From: RGIG5472 sp051867635
GTDB taxonomy: Bacteria > Bacillota > Clostridia > Oscillospirales > Oscillospiraceae
Reading direction: 5' to 3'
Assembly: GCA_051867635.1 (NCBI GenBank)
Contig: JBJDYT010000025.1
Span: forward strand, 1 to 6,692
Length of the DNA: 6,692 nucleotides
The position numbers were made by a program, and so were the translations under genes. A model generated the notes under the pieces. It was not told the origin of the DNA. It did not search any database and saw nothing but the letters and a program-made list of their open reading frames with translations. This document shows positions 1-4,833 of the stretch, piece by piece. Position 1 is the stretch's first letter. Each line of letters starts with the position of its first letter.

Positions 1-55
1 CCGGAGCGCAGGGCGCGCCGACGTGCTGTTTCAGCAGTAACTGAATGTTCGACAT
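1..55 (-). CDS. 5' end of an unidentified gene running off the left edge
   Basis: An ATG on the minus strand at 55-53 opens a frame that stays open to the window edge and encodes MSNIQLLLKQHVGAPCAP. It is preceded by a good Shine-Dalgarno sequence (AAGGAG, complement of 60-65) four bases before the ATG, and by a near-consensus promoter about 60 bases further upstream (122-150). Both support a real gene start. Eighteen residues are too few to identify a family. The GAPC-P stretch faintly recalls the N-termini of some SLBB/RnfC-like electron-transfer proteins, but this is a weak impression and not an assignment. The gene is divergent from the glycerate operon. Confidence 0.65.
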   Translation of the reverse strand, partial: MSNIQLLLKQHVGAPCAP

Positions 56-121
56 ACTACTCCTTCTTCCTCAAAAAATAATGGATTCTATCAATTTCTC
101 TTCATAGTACGCAGTAAAAAA

Positions 122-150
122 ATTATATTCCTCCCACGCGCCTCCGTCAA
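122..150 (-). promoter_or_regulatory. Strong sigma-70/sigma-A promoter for the left-edge gene
   Basis: Read on the minus strand, the -35 box is TTGACG (complement of 145-150) and the -10 box is TATAAT (complement of 122-127). The spacer is exactly 17 bases (128-144). This matches consensus at 11 of 12 positions. Transcription should start near position 115, giving a leader of about 60 bases before the ATG at 55. The surrounding DNA (about 65-200) is clearly richer in A and T than the rest of the window, as expected for a promoter region. Confidence 0.85.
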
Positions 151-207
151 CTTGCGCGTTCATTCTTTTTGCGCTTTTATTATCTTATTTTTCGATTTCA
201 CTCCCCC

Positions 208-247
208 GCCCGCGCCGGGCTTCTCCGCCGCCGGGGCGGCGGCTTTT
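208..247 (+). repeat. Two adjacent GC-rich hairpins, terminator-like on the plus strand
   Basis: Two short inverted repeats sit between the divergent promoters. The first pairs 208-212 (GCCCG) with 216-220 (CGGGC). The second pairs 227-232 (GCCGCC) with 238-243 (GGCGGC) around a five-base loop and is followed by TTTT at 244-247. On the plus strand the second resembles a short intrinsic terminator, but no plus-strand gene lies upstream in the window. It may insulate the downstream promoter at 261-289 from stray transcription, or be chance structure in very GC-rich DNA. The remaining bases of the 56-359 gene-free stretch hold the two promoters, a leader hairpin and ribosome binding sites. Confidence 0.35.
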
Positions 248-260
248 CCCCCCGTCCCGA

Positions 261-289
261 TTGACAAAGTCCCGCCCGCCCGGTACAAT
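261..289 (+). promoter_or_regulatory. Strong sigma-70/sigma-A promoter for the glycerate operon
   Basis: The -35 box TTGACA (261-266) is perfect consensus, the spacer is 17 bases (267-283), and the -10 box is TACAAT (284-289), one mismatch from consensus. Transcription should start near 296, leaving a leader of about 64 bases before the ATG at 360. This also shows that the dehydrogenase frame should not be extended back to the in-frame TTG at 261, because that codon is part of the -35 box. Confidence 0.88.
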
Positions 290-306
290 TTCTACAGCGT
301 TTTTCG

Positions 307-333
307 CAGCCGCGGCCCGGCGGGCCGCGGCTG
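307..333 (+). promoter_or_regulatory. Very stable hairpin in the leader of the glycerate operon
   Basis: Positions 307-318 pair perfectly with 322-333, giving a 12-bp, almost entirely G-C stem with a GGC loop. It begins roughly ten bases after the predicted transcription start and ends 13 bases before the Shine-Dalgarno sequence. No run of T follows, so it is not an intrinsic terminator. It could protect the 5' end of the mRNA, or at DNA level form a palindromic operator just downstream of the promoter. Which of these applies cannot be told from the sequence. Confidence 0.6.
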
Positions 334-346
334 ACGACAAGCATAC

Positions 347-352
347 GGGAGG
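347..352 (+). promoter_or_regulatory. Ribosome binding site that fixes the dehydrogenase start
   Basis: GGGAGG lies seven bases before the ATG at 360, a good distance. Another ATG at 355 is only two bases from this site and runs into a stop after two codons (ATGCCATGA), so 360 is the functional start. Confidence 0.8.
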
Positions 353-359
353 CTATGCC

Positions 360-1325
360 ATGAAGATCATCGTGCTGGACGGTTATGTGGAAAACCCGGG
401 GGACCTCAGCTGGGAGGGCCTGGCGAAGCTGGGCGAGCTGACGGTGTACGACCGCAGCTCCCTGACGGACGAGAGCGAGACCATCGCCCGCATCGGCGAG
501 GCGGAGCTGGTCCTGACCAACAAGACCCCCCTGACCCGGCGGGTCATCGAGGCCTGTCCCCGGCTGCAATATATCGGCGTCCTGGCCACGGGCTACAACG
601 TGGTGGACTGCGCCTGCGCCCGGGAAAGGGGCATCCCCGTCACCAACATCCCCGCCTACGGCACCAACGTGGTGGGACAGTTCGCCATCGGCCTGCTGCT
701 GGAGATCTGCCTCCACATCGGCCACCACAGCGACTCCGTCCGCGCGGGCCGCTGGGAAAAGAGCGTGGACTGGTGCTACTGGGACTATCCCCTTACGGAG
801 CTGGCGGGCAAGACCATGGGCGTCATCGGCTTCGGCCGCATCGGCCAGGTCACGGCCCGCATCGCCGGGGCCATGGGCATGAACATCCTGGCTTACAGCC
901 GCCATGAGAGCGAGGAGGGGAAGGCCCTGGCGAAATACGTGGACCTGGACACCCTCCTGGCCTCCTCCGACGTCATCACCCTGCACTGCCCCCTGTCGGC
1001 GGAAACGGCGGGCCTCATCAACAGGGACACCATCGCCAAGATGAAGGACGGGGTCATCCTGCTGAACAACAGCCGGGGCGGCCTCGTAGTGGAGCAGGAC
1101 CTGGCGGACGCGCTGAACAGCGGCAAGGTGGCCGCGGCGGGCCTGGACGTGGTCTCCACCGAGCCCATCCGCAGCGACAATCCCCTGCTCACGGCGAAAA
1201 ACTGCCTCATCACCCCCCACATCAGCTGGGCGTCCAAAGAGAGCCGCCAGCGCATCATGGACGCGGCGGAGGAAAACCTGCGGGCCTTCCTGGCCGGCGC
1301 GCCCATCAACGTGGTCAACCGGTGA
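360..1325 (+). CDS. D-2-hydroxyacid dehydrogenase, probable glycerate dehydrogenase / hydroxypyruvate reductase
   Basis: This 321-residue cytoplasmic oxidoreductase belongs to the D-isomer-specific 2-hydroxyacid dehydrogenase family and has the usual family length. The NAD(P)-binding Rossmann loop GFGRIG is at residues 157-162. The catalytic set expected for the family is present: Arg239 in NSRGG, Glu268 in STEPI and His287 in TPHISW. The substrate-side loop ATGYN is at 77-80 and its neighbours, as in glycerate dehydrogenases. After the second Rossmann strand the protein reads AYSRH (178-182), with no acidic residue where NAD-specific members carry one. This hints at NADP(H) use, as in GRHPR-type reductases. 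A glycerate kinase gene follows directly, so reduction of hydroxypyruvate (or glyoxylate) to D-glycerate is the most likely role. Related phosphoglycerate or lactate dehydrogenases are less likely: there is no ACT domain, and the partner is a glycerate kinase. The start is set by the RBS at 347-352. Confidence 0.93.
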   Translation: MKIIVLDGYVENPGDLSWEGLAKLGELTVYDRSSLTDESETIARIGEAELVLTNKTPLTRRVIEACPRLQYIGVLATGYNVVDCACARERGIPVTNIPAYGTNVVGQFAIGLLLEICLHIGHHSDSVRAGRWEKSVDWCYWDYPLTELAGKTMGVIGFGRIGQVTARIAGAMGMNILAYSRHESEEGKALAKYVDLDTLLASSDVITLHCPLSAETAGLINRDTIAKMKDGVILLNNSRGGLVVEQDLADALNSGKVAAAGLDVVSTEPIRSDNPLLTAKNCLITPHISWASKESRQRIMDAAEENLRAFLAGAPINVVNR

Positions 1326-1330
1326 GCGCC

Positions 1331-2476
1331 ATGGAGCTTCGCAAGTGTATCGTCCTTTCGGACTCCTTCAAAGGGACCCTCTCCAGCCTGGAGATCTGCC
1401 GCATCACCCGGGAGGTGGCGGCGGAGCGCATCCCCGGCTGCGATTTCACCGCCCTGCCCGTGGCCGACGGCGGCGAGGGCACGGTGGACTGCTTTCTCGA
1501 CGGCTGCGGCGGCAAGGCGGTGTCTCTCTCCGTCACCGGCCCCTTCCCCGGGGAGCGCCGCGGCGCTGTCTACGCCCTGCTGCCGGACGGGACCGCGGTG
1601 GTGGAGTGCGCCTCCTGCGCGGGGCTGCCCCTGGTGGAGGGGCGGCAGGACCCCTGCCGGACCACCACCTACGGCGTGGGCGAGCAGCTCCGCCATGCGG
1701 CGGAGCACGGCGCGCGGCGCATTATCCTGGGCCTCGGCGGCAGCGCCACCAATGACGGCGGCTGCGGCGCGGCGGCGGCTCTGGGCGTCCGCTTTCTGGA
1801 CGAACAGGGGGAGCCGTTCGTCCCCACCGGCGGCACCCTCCACCGCATCCGCAGCATCGACGCGGCTCCCGCCCGGGCGCTGCTGGGGGATATCCCCCTG
1901 ACGGTCATGTGCGACATCGACAACCCCCTGTTCGGGCCCCAGGGCGCGGCCTATGTCTTCGCGCCCCAGAAGGGGGCGGACGCGGCGGCGGTGCGCCTGC
2001 TGGACGACGGGCTCCGCGCGCTGGACGCGGCCATGGAGCGGAGCCTGGGCCGCAGCGTGTCCCGGCTCCCCGGCGCGGGAGCGGCGGGCGGCTTCGGCGC
2101 GGGCTGCGCGGCCTTTTTCGGGGCGGAGCTCCGCAGCGGTATCGAGACGGTGCTGGACCAGCTCCGCTTTGACCAGCGGCTGCAGGGCTGCGACCTGGTC
2201 ATCACCGGCGAGGGGCGGCTGGACAGCCAGAGCCTCCGGGGCAAGGTGATCGCGGGGGTGGCGAAACGGGCCAAGCGGCAGGGCGTGCCGGTGGCGGCCC
2301 TGGTGGGCAGCGTGGCGGAGGAGAGCGGGAAGGTCTACGACCTGGGCGTCAGCGCCGTGTTCACCATCAACCGCCGGGCGCAGGACCTGCGCCGCTCCCG
2401 GCGCTACGCCGCGGAGAATTACCGCCGCTCCTTCGACGACCTGCTGCGGCTGCTGCTGGCCGTGGGCCCCCGGTGA
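1331..2476 (+). CDS. glxK: Glycerate kinase (GarK/GlxK family)
   Basis: This 381-residue protein matches the usual length of the GarK/GlxK family, which phosphorylates D-glycerate with ATP. Family motifs appear in order: DSFKGTLS (11-18), VADGGEGT (44-51), GLGGSATNDGG (134-144), NPLFGPQGAA (198-207), GGFGAG (253-258) and TGEGRLDSQS (292-301). Members usually give 2-phosphoglycerate, which enters lower glycolysis at enolase. The dehydrogenase just upstream probably supplies the glycerate. A GTG at 1322 overlaps the upstream stop codon (GTGA) and is an alternative start adding three residues. I prefer the ATG at 1331 because GGTGAG (1321-1326) can serve as a weak ribosome binding site, and because the product then begins shortly before the DSFKG motif, as in relatives. 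Either choice implies translational coupling. The last 30 residues are rich in Arg and look less family-typical. Confidence 0.95.
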   Translation: MELRKCIVLSDSFKGTLSSLEICRITREVAAERIPGCDFTALPVADGGEGTVDCFLDGCGGKAVSLSVTGPFPGERRGAVYALLPDGTAVVECASCAGLPLVEGRQDPCRTTTYGVGEQLRHAAEHGARRIILGLGGSATNDGGCGAAAALGVRFLDEQGEPFVPTGGTLHRIRSIDAAPARALLGDIPLTVMCDIDNPLFGPQGAAYVFAPQKGADAAAVRLLDDGLRALDAAMERSLGRSVSRLPGAGAAGGFGAGCAAFFGAELRSGIETVLDQLRFDQRLQGCDLVITGEGRLDSQSLRGKVIAGVAKRAKRQGVPVAALVGSVAEESGKVYDLGVSAVFTINRRAQDLRRSRRYAAENYRRSFDDLLRLLLAVGPR

Positions 2477-2501
2477 GGGGCTTTCCCTCCAACGGTATAA
2501 A

Positions 2502-2534
2502 AAAGAGAGCAGGGCGAAACGCCCTGCTCTTTTT
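2502..2534. terminator. Bidirectional intrinsic terminator between convergent genes
   Basis: Positions 2506-2516 pair perfectly with 2520-2530, an 11-bp stem with an AAA loop. The stem is flanked by a run of A on the left and TTTTT on the right (2530-2534), and the A and T runs extend the pairing. It therefore works as a Rho-independent terminator in both directions: for the glycerate operon ending at 2476 on the plus strand and the LysR gene ending at 2555 on the minus strand. Confidence 0.92.
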
Positions 2535-2554
2535 ATTCGTTTCTGTCCGGGTCC

Positions 2555-3442
2555 TTACGGCCGCTCCGCCGGCTCCTCCCGCAGGATGCGGACCAGGTAT
2601 TCGATGAAGCGCTTGGCCGCGGGGGACGCCTTTTTCAGCGACGGCACCGCGACGCCCATTTCGATGCTCTCCGGCGGGTCCAGCGGCAGGATGACCGCCG
2701 AATTGCTCCGCCCCCGGGTGGTCAGCTCGTTCATCAGGCCGATGCCCAGGTCCTTCTCGATCATGGCCAGGGCCGCGTTGTCCTCCCCCGTGGAGTAGCA
2801 TACCTGCGGGGCGATGCTGTGCCGGTCCAGCACCCGCATGATATCGTGGTCGTAACCCTCCGCCGGCATGATGAAGGGCGCGTTGCGGTAGTTCTCGATG
2901 GGATAGGCCTTCTCCCCGGCCATGGGGTGCTCCTTGGGCAGCACCGCCACCATGCGGTCCTTCCGCAGGGGGATCCACTCGCAGTCCCCCGCCGGGGGAT
3001 AGCTGAACAGGCAGAAATCCACCCGCTGCTCCGCCAGCAGGTCGTCCAGCTTCTGGTGCACGCCCTCCAGCAGCTGGATCTTCACATGGGGAAAGTCCTG
3101 CTGGAAGCGCTTGATGACCTCCGGCAGCCAGTTCACCGCGATGCTGTAATAGCTGCCCACAGTGATGCTGCCCGTGACGGCCCCGCAGATATCGGAGGAG
3201 ACCTGGTTGAGCTGCTCCTCCCACTTCACCAGGTGCCGCAGGATGGGCACCACCCGCTCGCCGTCCGGCGTCAGGCGCACGCCCCGGCGGCTGCGCACCA
3301 GCAGCGGAAAGCCCATCTCGCTTTCCAGCGTGTTCATCATGTGCACGATGCCGGAGGGGGTATAGCCCGTCTCCTCCGCCACCTTGGAAAAGCTGCCGGA
3401 ATCCACCGCCCGAAGGAAGATCTTATACTTATTGATATCCAT
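2555..3442 (-). CDS. LysR-family transcriptional regulator
   Basis: This 295-residue protein has the standard LysR length and layout. The N-terminal winged helix-turn-helix spans about residues 1-60: FLRAVDSGSFSKVAEETGYT, then the recognition helix region PSGIVHMMNTLE, then the wing around RSRRGVRLTPDGE. A linker helix follows, then the periplasmic-binding-protein-like effector domain from about residue 91 (GSITVGSYYSIAVNWLPEVI). In the recognition helix, Val33 stands where a Ser is common in this family. The start at 3442 has an AGGGGGGA ribosome binding site (complement of 3447-3454) four bases upstream. The gene is convergent with the glycerate operon and separated from nrdG by 187 bases, so it appears to be its own transcription unit. 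LysR proteins often regulate a divergent neighbour; none is present here, so target and effector ligand are unknown. Members typically bind as tetramers and often repress their own gene. Confidence 0.95.
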   Translation of the reverse strand: MDINKYKIFLRAVDSGSFSKVAEETGYTPSGIVHMMNTLESEMGFPLLVRSRRGVRLTPDGERVVPILRHLVKWEEQLNQVSSDICGAVTGSITVGSYYSIAVNWLPEVIKRFQQDFPHVKIQLLEGVHQKLDDLLAEQRVDFCLFSYPPAGDCEWIPLRKDRMVAVLPKEHPMAGEKAYPIENYRNAPFIMPAEGYDHDIMRVLDRHSIAPQVCYSTGEDNAALAMIEKDLGIGLMNELTTRGRSNSAVILPLDPPESIEMGVAVPSLKKASPAAKRFIEYLVRILREEPAERP

Positions 3443-3462
3443 GCGGTCCCCCCTGTTCTTTC

Positions 3463-3481
3463 TTGTGAGGGTATTTCACAA
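3463..3481 (-). promoter_or_regulatory. Inverted repeat in the leader of the LysR gene
   Basis: TTGTGA (3463-3468) and TCACAA (3476-3481) form a perfect 6-bp inverted repeat with a seven-base spacer, located just upstream of the ribosome binding site of the LysR gene. On the minus strand TGTGAAA occurs here (complement of 3474-3480) and again exactly 30 bases away (complement of 3504-3510). This could be an operator or a small mRNA hairpin. It resembles a CRP/FNR-type site (TGTGA-N6-TCACA), but the spacer is one base too long. Confidence 0.35.
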
Positions 3482-3522
3482 TCTCGCCGTTTTCCCTGTC
3501 TTTTTTCACAGTTTCTACCTGT

Positions 3523-3551
3523 ATCGTACACTATCGTTAAAAAGAACGCAA
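3523..3551 (-). promoter_or_regulatory. Candidate promoter of the LysR gene
   Basis: On the minus strand, TTGCGT (complement of 3546-3551) and TACGAT (complement of 3523-3528) are separated by 17 bases. Each box is an imperfect match (TTG conserved at -35, TA--AT at -10), as is common for regulator genes. The predicted leader is about 75 bases. Two direct copies of TATCGT with a 10-base period (3522-3527 and 3532-3537) overlap the -10 region. Confidence 0.5.
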
Positions 3552-3569
3552 TCTTTTTTTACCGCGTTC
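3544..3569. promoter_or_regulatory. Candidate operator: GAACGC-N14-GCGTTC
   Basis: GAACGC at 3544-3549 and GCGTTC at 3564-3569 form a perfect inverted repeat whose half-sites are 20 bases apart, two helical turns, flanking a T-rich core. It covers the predicted -35 box of the LysR gene, where an autoregulatory LysR dimer would bind. Six-base arms can arise by chance, so this is tentative. Confidence 0.35.
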
Positions 3570-3587
3570 AAATCGCTTTTTTGCACA

Positions 3588-3622
3588 AAGCCCCACCCCC
3601 GCGGCAGGCGGGAGCGGGGCTT
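3588..3622 (-). terminator. Probable terminator hairpin after nrdG
   Basis: AAGCCCC (3588-3594) pairs with GGGGCTT (3616-3622), and an inner CCCGC/GCGGG stem (3598-3602 with 3608-3612) encloses a five-base loop. The hairpin begins seven bases after the nrdG stop codon, as expected for a terminator. On the minus strand the following sequence is only CTTTGTGC, so the U-run is poor and termination may be partial. Confidence 0.45.
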
Positions 3623-3629
3623 GCTTTTC

Positions 3630-4151
3630 TCAGCCCTGCCAGAGGCAGACTTTTCCGGCCCGGCGGGTGGCGGGCACGTCGATGAGGCGCTGGTTCTCCG
3701 AGCCGCGAAAGCGCAGGGAGATGTTCTTCTGCGCCTCGATGAAGGGACCGTCCACCAGCACGTCCATGAGGGAGAGCAGCTCCTCCGTCACCTCCGTCCA
3801 AGGGTGGACGCCGGGGGTGTGCAGCGCCTCCCAGGTATAGCCGGTGAAGGCCCAGACGGTCTTGTGGGGATAGGCTTCACGCACGCGCCGGATAAAGGGC
3901 AGCAGGGCCCGCTGGTTCTCCGGCTCGAAGGGGTCGCCGCCCAGCAGGGTCAGTCCGCCGATGTAGGACGGTGAGAGCAGCCGCAGCAGCTCCTTCTCCG
4001 TCTCCTCCGTGAAGGGACGGCCGTAGTCAAACGCCCAGGTCTCCGGCTGGAAGCAGCCGGGGCAGCGGTTGCGGCAGCCGGAGACGAACAGCGTCACCCG
4101 CACGCCCACGCCGTTGGCGATGTCGCAGTTTTTGATCTCTCCGTAATACAT
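3630..4151 (-). CDS. nrdG: Anaerobic ribonucleoside-triphosphate reductase activating protein
   Basis: This 173-residue radical-SAM enzyme is the activase of class III ribonucleotide reductase. It cleaves S-adenosylmethionine reductively and abstracts a hydrogen from the C-terminal glycine of NrdD to form the glycyl radical. The cluster-binding motif C-X3-C-X2-C is at Cys26, Cys30 and Cys33 (SGCRNRCPGCFQ). The SAM-contacting GGDP motif is at residues 71-74, followed by AFTGYTWE. It is slightly longer than the Escherichia coli protein. The start has GGAGG (complement of 4159-4163) seven bases upstream. The lipoprotein gene ends 35 bases before it on the same strand, so the two are probably co-transcribed from the promoter at 4626-4654. 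Its partner nrdD lies further upstream, beyond a terminator. The product is cytoplasmic and oxygen sensitive. Confidence 0.96.
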   Translation of the reverse strand: MYYGEIKNCDIANGVGVRVTLFVSGCRNRCPGCFQPETWAFDYGRPFTEETEKELLRLLSPSYIGGLTLLGGDPFEPENQRALLPFIRRVREAYPHKTVWAFTGYTWEALHTPGVHPWTEVTEELLSLMDVLVDGPFIEAQKNISLRFRGSENQRLIDVPATRRAGKVCLWQG

Positions 4152-4186
4152 CTTCCGTCCTCCGCCTCAGCTGTCGGTTTTCGTCT

Positions 4187-4555
4187 TTATTCGGCTCTTT
4201 CGTACACCACCGGCCCGCCGCCGGCATCCAGCGTCATGACGCCGCCCTCCAGCGTGCAGCTGAGCGCCTGCCGGCGCGTGCCGTCCGTCAGCGTCAGCAC
4301 ACCGTCCTCCAGCGTCCAGGAAAACGCCACGGCAGGATGCTCCCTGTCCGCCGCCGTCAGCGCCACGGTACCGGTGCCGTCCTCTGAAAAGGTCCATGTC
4401 TCCGTCACTTCTTCCCATCCCGGCGCGTTCGCGTCGATGACGCTCACCAGGCCCGAGCCGGTCCAGCTGCCCACCACCGTCTCCTCCGCGGCGCAGCCAA
4501 AGAGCGCGGCGCAGAGGCACAGGCACAGCATACAGGCGCAGATCCGTCTTTTCAT
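4187..4555 (-). CDS. Small predicted lipoprotein with lipocalin-like beta-strand content
   Basis: This 122-residue protein begins with MKRR and a hydrophobic stretch ending in the lipobox-like LFGC (18-21), so Cys21 is the probable lipidated residue and the mature protein of about 100 residues would be anchored on the outer face of the membrane. The signal peptide is strikingly rich in cysteine (Cys6, 8, 11, 13, 15). The mature part is acidic and alternates polar and hydrophobic residues as in beta strands: VVGSWTGSG, ETWTFSEDGTGTVAL, FSWTLEDGVLTLTDG, CTLEGGVMTLDAGG, VVYERAE. This W-TF--DGTGT and L-Y-R pattern is typical of small lipocalin-like lipoproteins of Bacillota, whose function is generally unknown. 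TLEDGVLTL and TLEGGVMTL look like an internal repeat. The start has AGGAGA (complement of 4561-4566). It shares an operon with nrdG, but nothing in its sequence ties it to nucleotide reduction. Confidence 0.85.
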   Translation of the reverse strand: MKRRICACMLCLCLCAALFGCAAEETVVGSWTGSGLVSVIDANAPGWEEVTETWTFSEDGTGTVALTAADREHPAVAFSWTLEDGVLTLTDGTRRQALSCTLEGGVMTLDAGGGPVVYERAE

Positions 4556-4625
4556 GGCTGTCTCCTTTCGTCCGTGTGTCTGCCCGCGCGGCCAGCAGGG
4601 CCTTGCGTTGTTTTTTATTTATTGT

Positions 4626-4654
4626 ATTGTAGCACAGGCGCTTCTCCTCGGCAA
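4626..4654 (-). promoter_or_regulatory. Extended -10 promoter of the lipoprotein-nrdG operon
   Basis: On the minus strand, TTGCCG (complement of 4649-4654) and TACAAT (complement of 4626-4631) are 17 bases apart, and TG-C precedes the -10 box, giving an extended -10 (TGCTACAAT). A second overlapping TACAAT lies at the complement of 4621-4626. Transcription should begin near 4619, about 64 bases before the lipoprotein ATG at 4555. This indicates that lipoprotein and nrdG can be expressed independently of nrdD. Confidence 0.82.
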
Positions 4655-4704
4655 GCTGCAAACGCCGCCGCGGCAGACCAAAAGCGGTGCAAGCATATGA
4701 AATC

Positions 4705-4737
4705 GTTTTTCCCGGCGGCGTGTACGTCGGGAAAAAC
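4705..4737. repeat. Inverted repeat GTTTTTCCCG / CGGGAAAAAC
   Basis: Positions 4705-4714 pair perfectly with 4728-4737 (10 bp) around a 13-base loop. The T run is on the 5' side and the A run on the 3' side on both strands, the reverse of a terminator, so it should not end transcription. Its centre is about 100 bases upstream of the predicted lipoprotein-nrdG transcription start, so a protein-binding palindrome for that promoter is possible. Confidence 0.6.
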
Positions 4738-4743
4738 ACCGTT

Positions 4744-4791
4744 CGGCCTGCAAACGTGCGCGCTTTTCAGCGCGTGCGCTGCAGCAGGCCG
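4744..4791 (-). repeat. Long imperfect hairpin capped by a GAAA tetraloop
   Basis: Outer arms CGGCCTGC (4744-4751) and GCAGGCCG (4784-4791) are perfectly complementary. Inside, read on the minus strand, CGCGCT and AGCGCG (complement of 4769-4774 and 4759-4764) form a 6-bp stem closed by GAAA, a GNRA-type tetraloop. A short helix with one G-U pair and internal loops connects the two. The layout is that of a folded RNA more than of a simple operator. It lies directly after the U-run of the nrdD terminator, so it would be transcribed only by readthrough or from an unseen promoter. Confidence 0.5.
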
Positions 4792-4792
4792 C

Positions 4793-4828
4793 AAAAAATC
4801 GCCGGGAACGGCAAGCCGTTCCCGGCGA
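4793..4828 (-). terminator. Intrinsic terminator of nrdD
   Basis: On the minus strand a perfect inverted repeat (4800-4811 with 4816-4827, arms based on CGCCGGGAACGG, four-base loop, one further A-T pair at 4799/4828) begins five bases after the nrdD stop codon. It is followed by TTTTTT (complement of 4793-4798). This is a textbook strong Rho-independent terminator, and it separates nrdD from the lipoprotein-nrdG unit. Confidence 0.95.
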
Positions 4829-4833
4829 AACTC

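Noticed and set aside
91..105. Four-codon leader ORF (ATG AAG AGA AAT TGA) upstream of the left-edge gene
   Set aside because: There is no ribosome binding site before it, it has no regulatory codon pattern, and no attenuator hairpin follows.
152..334. Sixty-codon plus-strand frame in the left intergenic region
   Set aside because: It runs through the -35/-10 promoter and the leader hairpin, has no ribosome binding site, and encodes low-complexity Pro/Ala-rich sequence.
261..359. N-terminal extension of the dehydrogenase from an upstream TTG
   Set aside because: The TTG at 261 is part of the -35 box, and the extra residues include the translated hairpin. The ATG at 360 has its own good ribosome binding site and gives the normal family N-terminus.
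198..1220. Long minus-strand open frame opposite the dehydrogenase gene
   Set aside because: It is an antisense shadow in GC-rich coding DNA. The translation is Gly/Ala/Arg/Gln-rich with no recognisable domain, and the plus strand encodes a clear dehydrogenase with all catalytic residues.
3463..3481. CRP/FNR-type binding site
   Set aside because: The half-sites match TGTGA and TCACA, but the spacer is seven bases where the family norm is six, and the position is downstream of the predicted promoter. It was kept only as a generic inverted repeat.
2819..3685. Plus-strand open frame opposite the LysR gene
   Set aside because: The product is His/Gln/Leu-rich without domain signs and spans both the LysR gene and its AT-rich promoter region; the opposite strand has a full-length LysR protein.
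4621..4700. NrdR box at the lipoprotein-nrdG promoter
   Set aside because: The AT-rich ACAATACAAT segment is the -10 region. I could not find a pair of NrdR-like palindromes around it.
4744..4791. Integron attC site or mobile-element end
   Set aside because: It is palindromic, but there is no clear core-site pair, no flanking target-site duplication and no integrase or transposase gene nearby.
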